Below are positions 9,116 to 18,227 of a stretch of DNA of 64,000 nt, piece after piece. The notes beneath the pieces were generated by a model. The model saw nothing but the letters and a program-made list of their open reading frames with translations, did no database searches and was not told the origin of the DNA. Position 1 is the stretch's first letter, and each line of letters starts with the position of its first letter. The DNA comes from Leptospiraceae bacterium. GTDB lineage: Bacteria > Spirochaetota > Leptospiria > Leptospirales > Leptospiraceae. A program made the position numbers and the translations under genes. The DNA lies in NCBI GenBank assembly GCA_024233865.1, contig JACKPA010000001.1, forward strand, positions 1,095,308 to 1,159,307. Direction: 5' to 3'.

Positions 9116-9904
9116 TCATAACTTCGTTGGATCAATCCCCAACTCTCTCAATTTTTGAGCATACAGGTCAGCCCTTTTCTTTTCTAATCCTTTTTCTATT
9201 TCAGCTTTGTCTGCTCTAAACTTTTCACTTTTAGCTCTTTGCTTTTCTTCCTCTAACAACTCCCACACTTCTTCATAACTTACCAAGACTTGTCCATCAT
9301 ACAACACTTCTACTTTGGCACCATCACGCCAATCTTCTCTCGGTAGTTCTCGGATGCTTAAACCTTGTATTGCTTGGCTATGGTATTCACCTTGCTCGTT
9401 TCTTTCAATGGGAACGTATTCATTACCCTCCAAATAAAACCATTCTATCACTCGGTTATCGGACACTTTGGGGTATATCAATATAAACTCAGGAATTTTG
9501 TTAAAAGCATTTAGTCCTTTCATCTTGTCTGTGTCTTTAATTTCTTTGGCTTTTCGCTCAGTGCTGACTACTTCCAGAGCTAGCATTATTTCGTCCGCAC
9601 CTATCTTACTTACATCTAAATTTCGAGATAGAACTAAGTCAGGATAAAACTTCTTTTGCTCCGCATCACCTGTTTGCACATTTGTAAGTTCCATATACCA
9701 TACAGGGTGGTCTGATATAGCTTTGAATCCTAATTTTTTAGCAATAAATTTGAATACATAAGATAGGTAGTTGATGGCTATTTCATGCTCTTCGGATTGA
9801 GACATACCAAGCTCCTCGTCATAATAAGGGATTTCCAAGCCGAAATCAGTGTGTTCCCATTTTTCAATGGAAGGTTTTTGAGTCACCATTGTAGACATAA
9901 GCAT
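9116..9904 (-). CDS. Uma2-family PD-(D/E)XK nuclease-like protein with coiled-coil tail
   Basis: 262 residues. The middle shows the Uma2/DUF820 core, with YPDLVLSR followed by LALEVVST as the acidic and Glu-containing catalytic strands. The canonical final Lys is not clear, as is common in the family. The C-terminal 55 residues are rich in Glu, Lys and Arg and probably form a coiled coil ending in LRELGIDPTKL. Convergent with the repeat gene, only 10 bp away. Uma2 proteins are abundant in cyanobacteria and Leptospira-like genomes and their cellular role is unclear. Confidence 0.8.
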   Translation of the reverse strand: MLMSTMVTQKPSIEKWEHTDFGLEIPYYDEELGMSQSEEHEIAINYLSYVFKFIAKKLGFKAISDHPVWYMELTNVQTGDAEQKKFYPDLVLSRNLDVSKIGADEIMLALEVVSTERKAKEIKDTDKMKGLNAFNKIPEFILIYPKVSDNRVIEWFYLEGNEYVPIERNEQGEYHSQAIQGLSIRELPREDWRDGAKVEVLYDGQVLVSYEEVWELLEEEKQRAKSEKFRADKAEIEKGLEKKRADLYAQKLRELGIDPTKL

Positions 9905-10053
9905 CTTCCTTTTTAAGTAATATATTCGTAAATTAAAATTTTGTCAACCTATCTTGTCCTAAAATCTTTTTCAGTTGTTTGTTGCCTAAATTTATCGTTT
10001 TTATTTCTTGACTTTTTATTGTATATTTATTTTCTATTTTAAGAAGAGATTGT

Positions 10054-11427
10054 ATGTTAAAGATAATAAACCCCGCAAAAAACGAAGTTATTCAAGAATT
10101 AGAGGAGGACACTCCCGATAGTATCAGCAGAAAATTTGAGCAAGCTGTTGTTTCTCAAAAACAGTGGATGAATAAAAATATCCAAAAACGAGAAGAGTCC
10201 TTACTAAAGTTTTCAGAATTTTTATTACAAGACAAAGAAAGATTGGCAAATCTTTTATCATCAGAAACTGGAAAACCAGTCACACAAGCGGGAAATGAAG
10301 TCAAAGCAACAACCGCTCGAATTGAATATTTTTTAAAAAATACCTCTAAGGTAATCCAAAATGAAATGGTTCTTTCTGAAGGTTCTTTGCAAGAAGTGAT
10401 TTCTTATGAGCCTTTAGGAGTTATTGCTAATATATCAGCCTGGAATTATCCCTATTTTGTAGGTTCTAACGTTTTTGTTCCGGCTCTTCTTACTGGAAAT
10501 GCGGTTTTGTACAAGCCATCCGAATACGCAAGCCTAACCGGACTCGCCATTACTGACTTGTTACACAAGTCCGGAGTACCTAAAGAAGTTTTTGCTCCCA
10601 TTATCGGAGGTGGAAACGCAGGAAGTGAATTACTAAAACAAAAGTTAAATGGAGTATTTTTTACCGGTTCCTATGCAACCGGAATGAAAATAGCAGAAGC
10701 AACAGGTGGAAAAATTAAGCTACAACTGGAATTAGGTGGAAAAGACCCTGTTTATGTATGTGAAGATGTTGACATTTCGGTAGCAGCAGCCTCTCTGGCG
10801 GATGGTGCCTTTTATAACACCGGTCAGAGCTGTTGCTCGGTAGAAAGAATTTATGTTCATCAAAGTATATATGATGAGTTTGTAGGGAGGTTTGTGAAGG
10901 AAGTAAAATCGTTTAAAATTGGGCTTCCTAATGAACAGGATACCTATATAGCTCCACTTACACGTACACCCCAAGTTCGTTTTCTTGAAGAGCAAGTTAA
11001 GGACGCTATTTCCAAAGGCGCTAAAGTTTTAACCGGTGGTAAAAAGTTATCAATAGAAAGCTCTCAAAACTATTTTGAGCCAACCGTTTTAACAGGTGTA
11101 AACCATACAATGGATGTGATGAAAGAAGAAAGCTTCGGACCGATCATTGGAATCCAAAAGGTATCTGATGATAAAGAAGCCATTGCACTTATGAATGATA
11201 CGGAATATGGCTTAACTGCGGGTGTTTATTCTCAAAATATAAACAGAGCCAAAACAATCTTATCGCAAGTAAATTCGGGAAGTGTGTATTGGAATTGCTG
11301 CGATAGAGTAAGCCCTCGTTTACCTTGGACAGGTCGAAAACATTCCGGCATTGGTTCAACTTTATCTCACTTGGGCATCCTAGCCTTTGTCCAACCCAAA
11401 GCATGGCATTTAAAAGGGCTCACGTAG
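10054..11427 (+). CDS. NAD(P)-dependent aldehyde dehydrogenase
   Basis: 457 residues, full length for a class 1/2-like ALDH with a shortened N-terminus. The cofactor-binding region has ISAWNYPYF and FFTGSYATG. The catalytic Glu is E226 in LELGGKDP and the nucleophile is C260 in NTGQSCC. Oxidises an aldehyde to the acid; substrate not predictable. A monocistronic gene, followed at once by a decayed ATPase fragment. Confidence 0.85.
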   Translation: MLKIINPAKNEVIQELEEDTPDSISRKFEQAVVSQKQWMNKNIQKREESLLKFSEFLLQDKERLANLLSSETGKPVTQAGNEVKATTARIEYFLKNTSKVIQNEMVLSEGSLQEVISYEPLGVIANISAWNYPYFVGSNVFVPALLTGNAVLYKPSEYASLTGLAITDLLHKSGVPKEVFAPIIGGGNAGSELLKQKLNGVFFTGSYATGMKIAEATGGKIKLQLELGGKDPVYVCEDVDISVAAASLADGAFYNTGQSCCSVERIYVHQSIYDEFVGRFVKEVKSFKIGLPNEQDTYIAPLTRTPQVRFLEEQVKDAISKGAKVLTGGKKLSIESSQNYFEPTVLTGVNHTMDVMKEESFGPIIGIQKVSDDKEAIALMNDTEYGLTAGVYSQNINRAKTILSQVNSGSVYWNCCDRVSPRLPWTGRKHSGIGSTLSHLGILAFVQPKAWHLKGLT

Positions 11428-11686
11428 ATACAGTGTAAAAAATATCCACCAAAAGAAGAAGGCTTGATTGTTTTGGACGAAATCCATAAATAAAGAGTCT
11501 CTTTTTGCTGTTGAGTGCAAACTCACAGCAAAAGCACTTTTGGCTCATATTCCTTATTTTAAAGAGAGAACAAAGATTAAAAAGTTCTACCAAGTTCATT
11601 TGGAAGGGGAAGAAGAAAAGCAGATCATGGATGGAGTTTTGATCGTTACTTTTTTGAAGTTTTGTAAATACGAAAAGCTAGTTTAA
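11428..11686 (+). pseudogene. Remnant of a DUF4143-type AAA ATPase
   Basis: Two pieces survive in different frames. The first, from 11428, reads into EEGLIVLDEIHK, a Walker B strand of this ATPase group, and then stops at 11491. The second, on the next frame up to 11686, has FAVECKLTAKALLAHIPYFK, which matches the C-terminal PD-(D/E)XK-like part of DUF4143 proteins. The Walker A region and the middle are missing. An internal deletion with frameshift is the simplest explanation. No functional product is expected. Confidence 0.55.
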
Positions 11687-11744
11687 TAAAAATATAAATT
11701 CCACTTGTTTTAGTATGGTCATTTTAAATTCATGGTAAGATATA

Positions 11745-14700
11745 ATGGCTAACTCTAAAATCATTAAGTTTATCACGAAGTACTACAGGCTTTTTATTTT
11801 TTTGATTCTGTTCATTTCTCTATCAGTTTGGATAACGCAAAAGCTGCTAGAAGAAGATGATTTGGGCATTCATATAGCTATGGTAGGACCCATTACCGGT
11901 CCCGATTCCGCCAACGGTAAATCATACAAAGAGGGAATAAATCTATATTTAACGGAATTAAATAACCAGGGTGGACTAAATGGAGAAAAAGTTGTGCTTG
12001 ATATCTACGATGATCAAAACAAAAAGGAGTTGGCAGAAACAAGATCCCAGGAAGTTATAAAAGACGGAAAAGCCATTGGTGTAATAGGACATAATTCCAG
12101 TTCTTGCTCTATGCGGGCAGGACCTATTTATAAAAAGTATGGAATTCCGGCTATTTCACCAGCATCAACCAACGTTGGTGTTACCATTGGTAACGAATGG
12201 TATTTCCGGACTATTTTTAATGATAAATCCCAAGGTAGATTTTTGGCAAATTACGCCAAAAAAGTATTAAAACCCAAGTCCTTTAGTATCATATACGAAG
12301 ACCTTTCGTATGGCTCTTATTTAAAAAAAGTATTTGAAGAAACCCTAGGTGAGCAAGGAGTTTATATCCAAAACAAATGGGAAATTCATCCGGATAGTAA
12401 AAATATTGATAATGAAATCAAAACGGTTGTGGATGAGTTGAAAGCTAAAAATGATCCAGGGCTTGTTTTTATAGCCGTTCACCCCTTAGAAGGAGCCAAA
12501 CTGGTAAAGCATATCAAGGATGCCGGACTAAAAAATATAATCTTGGCACCGGATGCAATTGCGTCCCAGGCTTTTACCGAAGCTCTAAGCAAATATCCGG
12601 AAGAAGTCAAAAACCCCGGACATTATAGCAATGGAATTTACGTCACTACTCCGCTTATTTTTGATAATGCCAACAACAAAGCCCAAAGATTCAAAAGCGA
12701 CTACCAAACTGCCTACAAAGCAGAACCGGATTGGCGAGCTGCTTACGCTTATGACTCGGTTTTGACAATGGTAGAAACCGTTAAAAAATCAAAACTCTTA
12801 AAACCTGGTGATCCATTGCAAGAAACCAGAAAAAAAATTCGAGATCACTTGGAGAAATTGGTAAATATTGAAGATGCCATTGAAGGAGTAACCGGTTTTA
12901 ATTATTTTGATGACCAAGGAGATTCTCCTAAGCCAATTTCCATTGGTATTTATCGTAACAACAATATCGTATCTACCTTTATTCAGCTACAAGCCATGAG
13001 AGATATCAATGAAGTCTCTGACCTAAAGCAGGCTTTGCAAGATGAAACAATTCTGGAGATAGATGGGAAGTATTTATACCAAACCAATGTTGTATATACC
13101 GGAATCGAGATGATTGAAATTTCCAATTTGGACATGTCCAAACTAATTTTTGACATGGAATTTTATATATGGTTTCGCTATAAAGGAAATATCGACCCGC
13201 AAAACATTGACTTTTTAAATACCGTAAAATCCGTTCCCATAAAAGACAAAGAAGGTGATAACGAAGAAGAGACGGAAGATAAAAAGAAAAATCCACAGAA
13301 TTGGAATTTCAATTTTCCTGATAAAATGAAATCGTCTATGGAAATGAAACTGGTAGGGGAAGAAAAAAAGGGAGACTTGAAATATCGGGTTTATCACGTA
13401 AAAGGACAGTTCAAGGCAGATACGCTTCCCGTAAAATACGTTTTGGGTAAACATTCTTTAGGCATAAACTTTGTTCACAAAAAGCTCACAAGAAATAATT
13501 TGATATACGTAATCGACGTGGTTGGAATGGGAATCACTCATAAAACGTCTATTATGGATAAAATTGATACACAAAAAATTTTGAGTCCGGTAGAAAGTTG
13601 GAGCATTGACAACGTATTGTTTTTCCAAGATATTTTAGAAAAATCTCCTTTGGGTGCCATTCAATACATAAGCACAAGAAATGCCAAGCCGGAATATTCC
13701 AGATTTAACGTTGCTGTACGGGTCAAGAAAAATGATTTTTCACTCCGGGGAGCTATCCCAAACAGAAATGTTATCTACTATCTTTCTATTAGTTTGATCG
13801 TATTTATTGGTTTGAAAGTCATGGGTAGGTTTCAACATTTTGATAGCTACTCCAATCTGATATGGTTTTTGATAACCGTAGACATATTTATAGTCCTTGT
13901 TTCCAGTGAAATTGTTATAGTTGATAAACTCGTGGAAATGAAAAACAACTACGATTTGAAGTTGCTCACTCGCGGATTTGATTTGCTTTGGTGGATCATT
14001 CCGGCAGCCAGACTAAACCAAGCGATAGAAAGGTTTGTTTGGGCACCTCTCGAAGTCAAAACCGGTCACCACATACCTACGGTTGTTAGGATGTTTCTGG
14101 CAAGTTTCATCTATCTTTTGACCTTTTTTGGAATTGTTGCTTTTGTGTATGAGCAAAAAATTACCAGCTTGCTCGCAACATCTGGGGTTGTAGCCATGAT
14201 CATTGGTTTGGCGATTCAGGTGAACATTTCCAATATTTTTTCCGGTATTGCCATCAATATTGAGCGTCCTTTTCGGGTAGGAGATTGGATCCAAGTTGGT
14301 TCTATGGATGAAGGAAAGGTAGTTGACATTACATGGAGAACTACAAGAATCAAAACAAGACATCAGCTTATTTTAAGCATTCCCAACAGTATCGCATCCG
14401 AATCCCCCATTCAGAACTTTGGTGGTGTGGATGATATTGTGGAGTTTTGGTTTACTGTAAAAATAGACCCGGCTCAAAATACCAAAAGAGTGCAAAAGAT
14501 TTTATTGGACTCTTTGTACGCTGCAGAAGGAGTGCTAAAAAACCCTGCACCTTACACCCGCTTGAATGAATTTACTGACTGGTCAGCCGATTATATCATT
14601 GGTTATTGCTGGAAAGACTATGGTAGAAAAAATACAGTTAGAAAAGCGGTCTGGACAAGTGTTTGGACTCATTTGTACAGAGCAGGTATTGAACCAGCCA

Positions 14701-15269
14701 TTCAAAGAAACGAAATCCATTTGTTCAAAGGAATCAAGGCTAGGGGAGAGGAAGCTCTGAAACCATTGACCCTCTTAAAGGAAATTGATATATTCCAGAG
14801 TTTTTCGGAAGAGGAGAAGGCATACTTAAGTGATAGAATGATAGAACACAATTTTATTCCGGGTGAAATGATTGTTCATATCGGTGATACAAACGATTCA
14901 ATGTTTGTAATAGCAGAAGGTGTTGTAAGCGTTCAAACAAAGCTGGAAAATGGAAATTATATAGAAGTAGCGTCTCTAGGAGCTGGTAATTTTTTTGGAG
15001 AGATGGCTCTTTTAACAGGTGCAATAAGAACCGCCAATATTATTTCGACCACCAATGCAAGGCTTTATGAGATTACAAAAAGAGATGTGGACCCATTGTT
15101 AGAAAAACATCCGGAGATTTTTAGCATGGTAAATAAGGTATCTTCAAGGCGTAAAGAAGATACGGAAACCCAAAAACAAAGAAGTCAAATTGCACCTGAA
15201 CCGGAAAAGCTAAACTTTTTTCAAAAGATTTATGTAAAAATGAAAAAAATGTTGGTTGTTGAAGGATAA
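11745..15269 (+). CDS. Four-part sensor channel: substrate-binding domain, beta-sandwich, MscS pore, cyclic-nucleotide domain
   Basis: 1174 residues with no frame break. Residues 13-31 form a membrane anchor. About 39-415 is a periplasmic type-1 binding domain of the branched-chain amino-acid receptor kind (IAMVGPITGPDSANGKSYKEG near its start, SPASTN, DLSYG). About 435-670 is a beta-rich domain whose FYIWFRYKG, VKGQFKADTLP and HKKLTRNNLIYV segments recall ligand-binding domains of pentameric ligand-gated channels. About 675-835 holds five membrane segments, the last (about 807-835, ATSGVVAMIIGLAIQ) being the MscS pore helix, followed by ERPFRVGDWIQVG and the MscS beta domain. About 1010-1135 is a cNMP-binding domain with FGEMALLTGAIRTA, which keeps the Glu and Arg of the phosphate cassette. 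Inferred: an inner-membrane channel gated by a periplasmic small molecule and a cytoplasmic cyclic nucleotide. A PilZ gene follows 28 bp later. Confidence 0.85.
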   Translation: MANSKIIKFITKYYRLFIFLILFISLSVWITQKLLEEDDLGIHIAMVGPITGPDSANGKSYKEGINLYLTELNNQGGLNGEKVVLDIYDDQNKKELAETRSQEVIKDGKAIGVIGHNSSSCSMRAGPIYKKYGIPAISPASTNVGVTIGNEWYFRTIFNDKSQGRFLANYAKKVLKPKSFSIIYEDLSYGSYLKKVFEETLGEQGVYIQNKWEIHPDSKNIDNEIKTVVDELKAKNDPGLVFIAVHPLEGAKLVKHIKDAGLKNIILAPDAIASQAFTEALSKYPEEVKNPGHYSNGIYVTTPLIFDNANNKAQRFKSDYQTAYKAEPDWRAAYAYDSVLTMVETVKKSKLLKPGDPLQETRKKIRDHLEKLVNIEDAIEGVTGFNYFDDQGDSPKPISIGIYRNNNIVSTFIQLQAMRDINEVSDLKQALQDETILEIDGKYLYQTNVVYTGIEMIEISNLDMSKLIFDMEFYIWFRYKGNIDPQNIDFLNTVKSVPIKDKEGDNEEETEDKKKNPQNWNFNFPDKMKSSMEMKLVGEEKKGDLKYRVYHVKGQFKADTLPVKYVLGKHSLGINFVHKKLTRNNLIYVIDVVGMGITHKTSIMDKIDTQKILSPVESWSIDNVLFFQDILEKSPLGAIQYISTRNAKPEYSRFNVAVRVKKNDFSLRGAIPNRNVIYYLSISLIVFIGLKVMGRFQHFDSYSNLIWFLITVDIFIVLVSSEIVIVDKLVEMKNNYDLKLLTRGFDLLWWIIPAARLNQAIERFVWAPLEVKTGHHIPTVVRMFLASFIYLLTFFGIVAFVYEQKITSLLATSGVVAMIIGLAIQVNISNIFSGIAINIERPFRVGDWIQVGSMDEGKVVDITWRTTRIKTRHQLILSIPNSIASESPIQNFGGVDDIVEFWFTVKIDPAQNTKRVQKILLDSLYAAEGVLKNPAPYTRLNEFTDWSADYIIGYCWKDYGRKNTVRKAVWTSVWTHLYRAGIEPAIQRNEIHLFKGIKARGEEALKPLTLLKEIDIFQSFSEEEKAYLSDRMIEHNFIPGEMIVHIGDTNDSMFVIAEGVVSVQTKLENGNYIEVASLGAGNFFGEMALLTGAIRTANIISTTNARLYEITKRDVDPLLEKHPEIFSMVNKVSSRRKEDTETQKQRSQIAPEPEKLNFFQKIYVKMKKMLVVEG

Positions 15270-15297
15270 ATGAAAATAGTATAAAAGGGTTGTCTTC

Positions 15298-15657
15298 ATG
15301 GAAGATACAATAGAAAAAAGAAAATATGAAAGAATCGTAAAGGAATTTAAAGACTATAAGGTATATATAGAATTTAATAGTGCTCTTTTAGAAGGTCGTT
15401 TAGGTGATATATCAGAAAAGGGAATGTGCATTCTGTTTCCTAAAAAAATGCAACTATTGGCGGGGCAGGAAATTAATGCAGCTCTAATCCACAGAACAAC
15501 TAAAAACGATCTAAAAATACAAGGAAAAATTGCATGGATAAAAAATAAGCCGGAATATAAAGAAAATCCTTTTTTGTGCGGAGTGGAATTTGATGTCGAA
15601 ATAGAGTTACCGGACGATATTATAGCAATAAGTTATGCGGCTGGTTTTGATATTTAA
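15298..15657 (+). CDS. PilZ-domain protein
   Basis: 119 residues, a single PilZ domain. The cyclic di-GMP signature is present as KRKYER (RxxxR-like) near residue 10 and GRLGDISEKGMCI (D/NxSxxG) near residue 37. Located 28 bp after the channel gene on the same strand, so probably cotranscribed. It could be a c-di-GMP-responsive partner of the channel, which is inference from position only. It ends 9 bp from the convergent DUF1015 gene. Confidence 0.8.
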   Translation: MEDTIEKRKYERIVKEFKDYKVYIEFNSALLEGRLGDISEKGMCILFPKKMQLLAGQEINAALIHRTTKNDLKIQGKIAWIKNKPEYKENPFLCGVEFDVEIELPDDIIAISYAAGFDI

Positions 15658-15665
15658 ATCAACCT

Positions 15666-16910
15666 TTATTCAATGCTATGAACAACAAGTCCGCTTCGTA
15701 ATTTTGGTTCAAACCAAGTCGTTTTAGGAGGCATAATATTGCCTGTGTCCGAAATTGTGATTAGTTGTTCAATACTGACCGGGTACATTGCAAAGGCAAC
15801 TTTCATTTCGTTGCTATCTACCCTCTTTTTCAGTTCTTCGGATCCTCGGATTCCGCCCACAAAATCGATTCGTTTGTCTCGCCTAAGGTCTTGTATACCT
15901 AAAATAGGATCCAAAATACATTTGGATAAAATGGTAACATCCAAAACTCCAATCGGATCGAAGTCATCATAGGTTCCTTCTTTTGCTAAAAGAGAATACC
16001 ATTTTTGTCCAAGATACATTCCGATTTCATGTAATTTGTTTGGCTTATACAACTCGTATTTGATTTGTGTTATATCAAAATATGCTTTGATTTTGTCCAA
16101 AAATTCGCTTTCATTCAAACCATTCAAATCTTTAACAACCCGATTATAATCCATTATCCTTAGCTGGCTTGCCGGAAAATATACCGCTAAAAAGAAATTA
16201 TATTCTTCTTGTCCGGTATGCTTGGGATTGTTTTCCTTTTTTTCTCTACCGACTATGGACGCAGACGCGCTTCTATGGTGTCCGTCTGCAATATATATAC
16301 TGGGAATTTTTTCAAAAATATGGACTAATTTTTGAATTATTTCAGAATTTTGGATCAACCAGAAAGTGTGCTCAACTTCGTCCGAAGCTATAAAATTGTA
16401 TTCAGGGTTGTCTTTTGTAATTAGAGAAATGATCTGATCTACTTCTGCCACATCCGGATAGGTTAAAAAGATAGGTCCGGATTGGATATTGGTTGTTTCA
16501 ATGTGGTTTTTTCGATCATTTTCCTTGTCTGGTCGTGTGAGTTCGTGTCTTTTAATAATATTGTTCCAATAATCTTCTACACTAGCGCAACCAACCAAAC
16601 CAAATTGGGTTTTCCCTTTCCATGTTTGGGAATAAACATATAAAGAATCACTTGAATCTTGGCTAAAAATTCCATCCGATACCATTTTATTAAAATTTTC
16701 TTTCGCCTTTTGGTAAACGCTTTTGTCATACAGATCGGTTTCTGGAGGAAGATCTATTTCAGCCTTTTCTACATGTAGAAAAGAAATCGCATTGTCTCTT
16801 GCTTCCATTTTTGCTTCTTCGGAATTCAGAACATCGTAGGGTTTACAGGCAACCCTGTCTACATATTTTTTCTGGGGACGTATCCCTTTAAACGGTTTTA
16901 TAATTGCCAT
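15666..16910 (-). CDS. DUF1015-family protein
   Basis: 414 residues, usual length. The N-terminal IKPFKGIRPQ and the central IADGHHRSASA motif are hallmarks of DUF1015. The GHHR element resembles that of ParB/SerK-like phosphotransferases, so a serine-kinase-like activity has been proposed for relatives. I cannot assign a substrate. Cytoplasmic, with no signal peptide. Precedes nothing obviously functionally related; hpt and sixA lie upstream on the same strand. Confidence 0.8.
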   Translation of the reverse strand: MAIIKPFKGIRPQKKYVDRVACKPYDVLNSEEAKMEARDNAISFLHVEKAEIDLPPETDLYDKSVYQKAKENFNKMVSDGIFSQDSSDSLYVYSQTWKGKTQFGLVGCASVEDYWNNIIKRHELTRPDKENDRKNHIETTNIQSGPIFLTYPDVAEVDQIISLITKDNPEYNFIASDEVEHTFWLIQNSEIIQKLVHIFEKIPSIYIADGHHRSASASIVGREKKENNPKHTGQEEYNFFLAVYFPASQLRIMDYNRVVKDLNGLNESEFLDKIKAYFDITQIKYELYKPNKLHEIGMYLGQKWYSLLAKEGTYDDFDPIGVLDVTILSKCILDPILGIQDLRRDKRIDFVGGIRGSEELKKRVDSNEMKVAFAMYPVSIEQLITISDTGNIMPPKTTWFEPKLRSGLVVHSIE

Positions 16911-17001
16911 AAAATAATTCTTTGTTTGGGTTACTTTTAAGGTTAAAAAAACAATAGAATTATTGCAAGTAAATTTAGGAATTGGAATAAAACAAAAATC
17001 T

Positions 17002-17508
17002 TTACACTATCATAATATATTCCAAATTTCGGTACATTCCTTTGTAATCCATTCCGTATCCTACCACAAAATGGTCTTCTATTTCAAAACCATAATACTC
17101 TATAGAGTAGTTGAGAGTATGCTTTTTGGATTTTACGAATAAAGAACAAATTTTTAGAGAACTTGGTTTTCTCGAAAACAAATTGTCTATGATGTGGTTT
17201 AAAGTATTTCCCGTATCAATTATATCTTCTACAACAATAACATGCCTATTTTCAATATTTATATTTAAGTCTTTTAATATCCGAATATTACCTGAAGATT
17301 CTTTCTCCTCATAGGAAGAGGCTTCGATAAAGTCGATCATCAGCGGAATGGAAACGCCCCTAACCAAATCAGCCAGGAAAATAAAAGAACCTTTTAATAT
17401 TCCCACAAATATGGGTTCTTTGTTTTCATATTCTTTTGCTATTTGTTCTCCAAGGAAGCGAACCCGATTTTGAATATCATTTTTGGGAATAAGAATATTA
17501 TCTTTCAT
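17002..17508 (-). CDS. hpt: Hypoxanthine phosphoribosyltransferase
   Basis: 168 residues, normal for bacterial HPRT. The PRPP-binding loop VVEDIIDTGNTL lies at residues 92-103, and GILKGSFIFLADLVR at about 37-51 is the conserved active-site loop. Converts hypoxanthine or guanine plus PRPP to IMP or GMP in purine salvage. Its start is 1 bp after the stop of the upstream sixA-like gene, so they form an operon. Confidence 0.9.
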   Translation of the reverse strand: MKDNILIPKNDIQNRVRFLGEQIAKEYENKEPIFVGILKGSFIFLADLVRGVSIPLMIDFIEASSYEEKESSGNIRILKDLNINIENRHVIVVEDIIDTGNTLNHIIDNLFSRKPSSLKICSLFVKSKKHTLNYSIEYYGFEIEDHFVVGYGMDYKGMYRNLEYIMIV

Positions 17509-17509
17509 T

Positions 17510-18034
17510 TTAGTCTTTTTTCTCTTCTTTGATTGGTAACCAATAAAGCCCTAATTTTCCTTGAACATCCGTAACATCAGCCCAATGATCTATACTAAAA
17601 CGCAAGCACAAAAAAGCACAAGTAGAGAATTTTTCAAAAAAAGAAAAGTCTGCAAAGGTATTGTGCCTCATAATAAGGTAGTTGGCAAGAGATTCCAAAC
17701 CAGGATTGTGACCAACTATTAAAATGGAATTGTACTCATCATCCGTGCTTTTTATCAAATCCATAAGTTCGTTTAAATTGGCTTCATAAACTTTATCGGT
17801 AAATTTTTTGTTCCAAACGATACGATTATTTTTTGTTAAAATCTCAAAAGTTTCGGTTGTTCTTTGGGAGTCGGATATGTATGCCATATCTATTTCTTTT
17901 ATTCTTTCTTCCAAAAATTCTCTCAGAGCTTTTGCGTTTTTTCTTCCTCTTTTGGACAAAGGTCTCTCATGATCGGATTTAAAAGGTTTATCCCATTCCG
18001 ATTTGGCATGCCGTAGCAAGTATATGGTCTTCAT
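17510..18034 (-). CDS. sixA: SixA-type phosphohistidine phosphatase
   Basis: About 174 residues from the ATG at 18034; an upstream TTG at 18070 would add 12 unlikely residues. The N-terminal YLLRHAKSEW contains the RHG-like catalytic motif of histidine phosphatases. SDSQRTTETFEIL and LIVGHNPGLESL complete the SixA pattern. SixA removes phosphate from HPt histidines and from phosphotransferase proteins. In this genome a rich set of hybrid kinases could be substrates. Directly upstream of hpt. Confidence 0.8.
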   Translation of the reverse strand: MKTIYLLRHAKSEWDKPFKSDHERPLSKRGRKNAKALREFLEERIKEIDMAYISDSQRTTETFEILTKNNRIVWNKKFTDKVYEANLNELMDLIKSTDDEYNSILIVGHNPGLESLANYLIMRHNTFADFSFFEKFSTCAFLCLRFSIDHWADVTDVQGKLGLYWLPIKEEKKD

Positions 18035-18227
18035 AATTAGATCAAATTTAGTTATATATTCTATTGACAACTATAAAAACATATAATTTTAACAAATTTT
18101 TCCTCTCATCCACGCAGTCTGTAAGTGTAGTATATATCATGCTATGATCCGAAATAGCGAAATAGTGAGAAAATAGAACTATAAAAAATCTACTTTACAA
18201 CAAAAATGGATACATGATACTTAGTTT

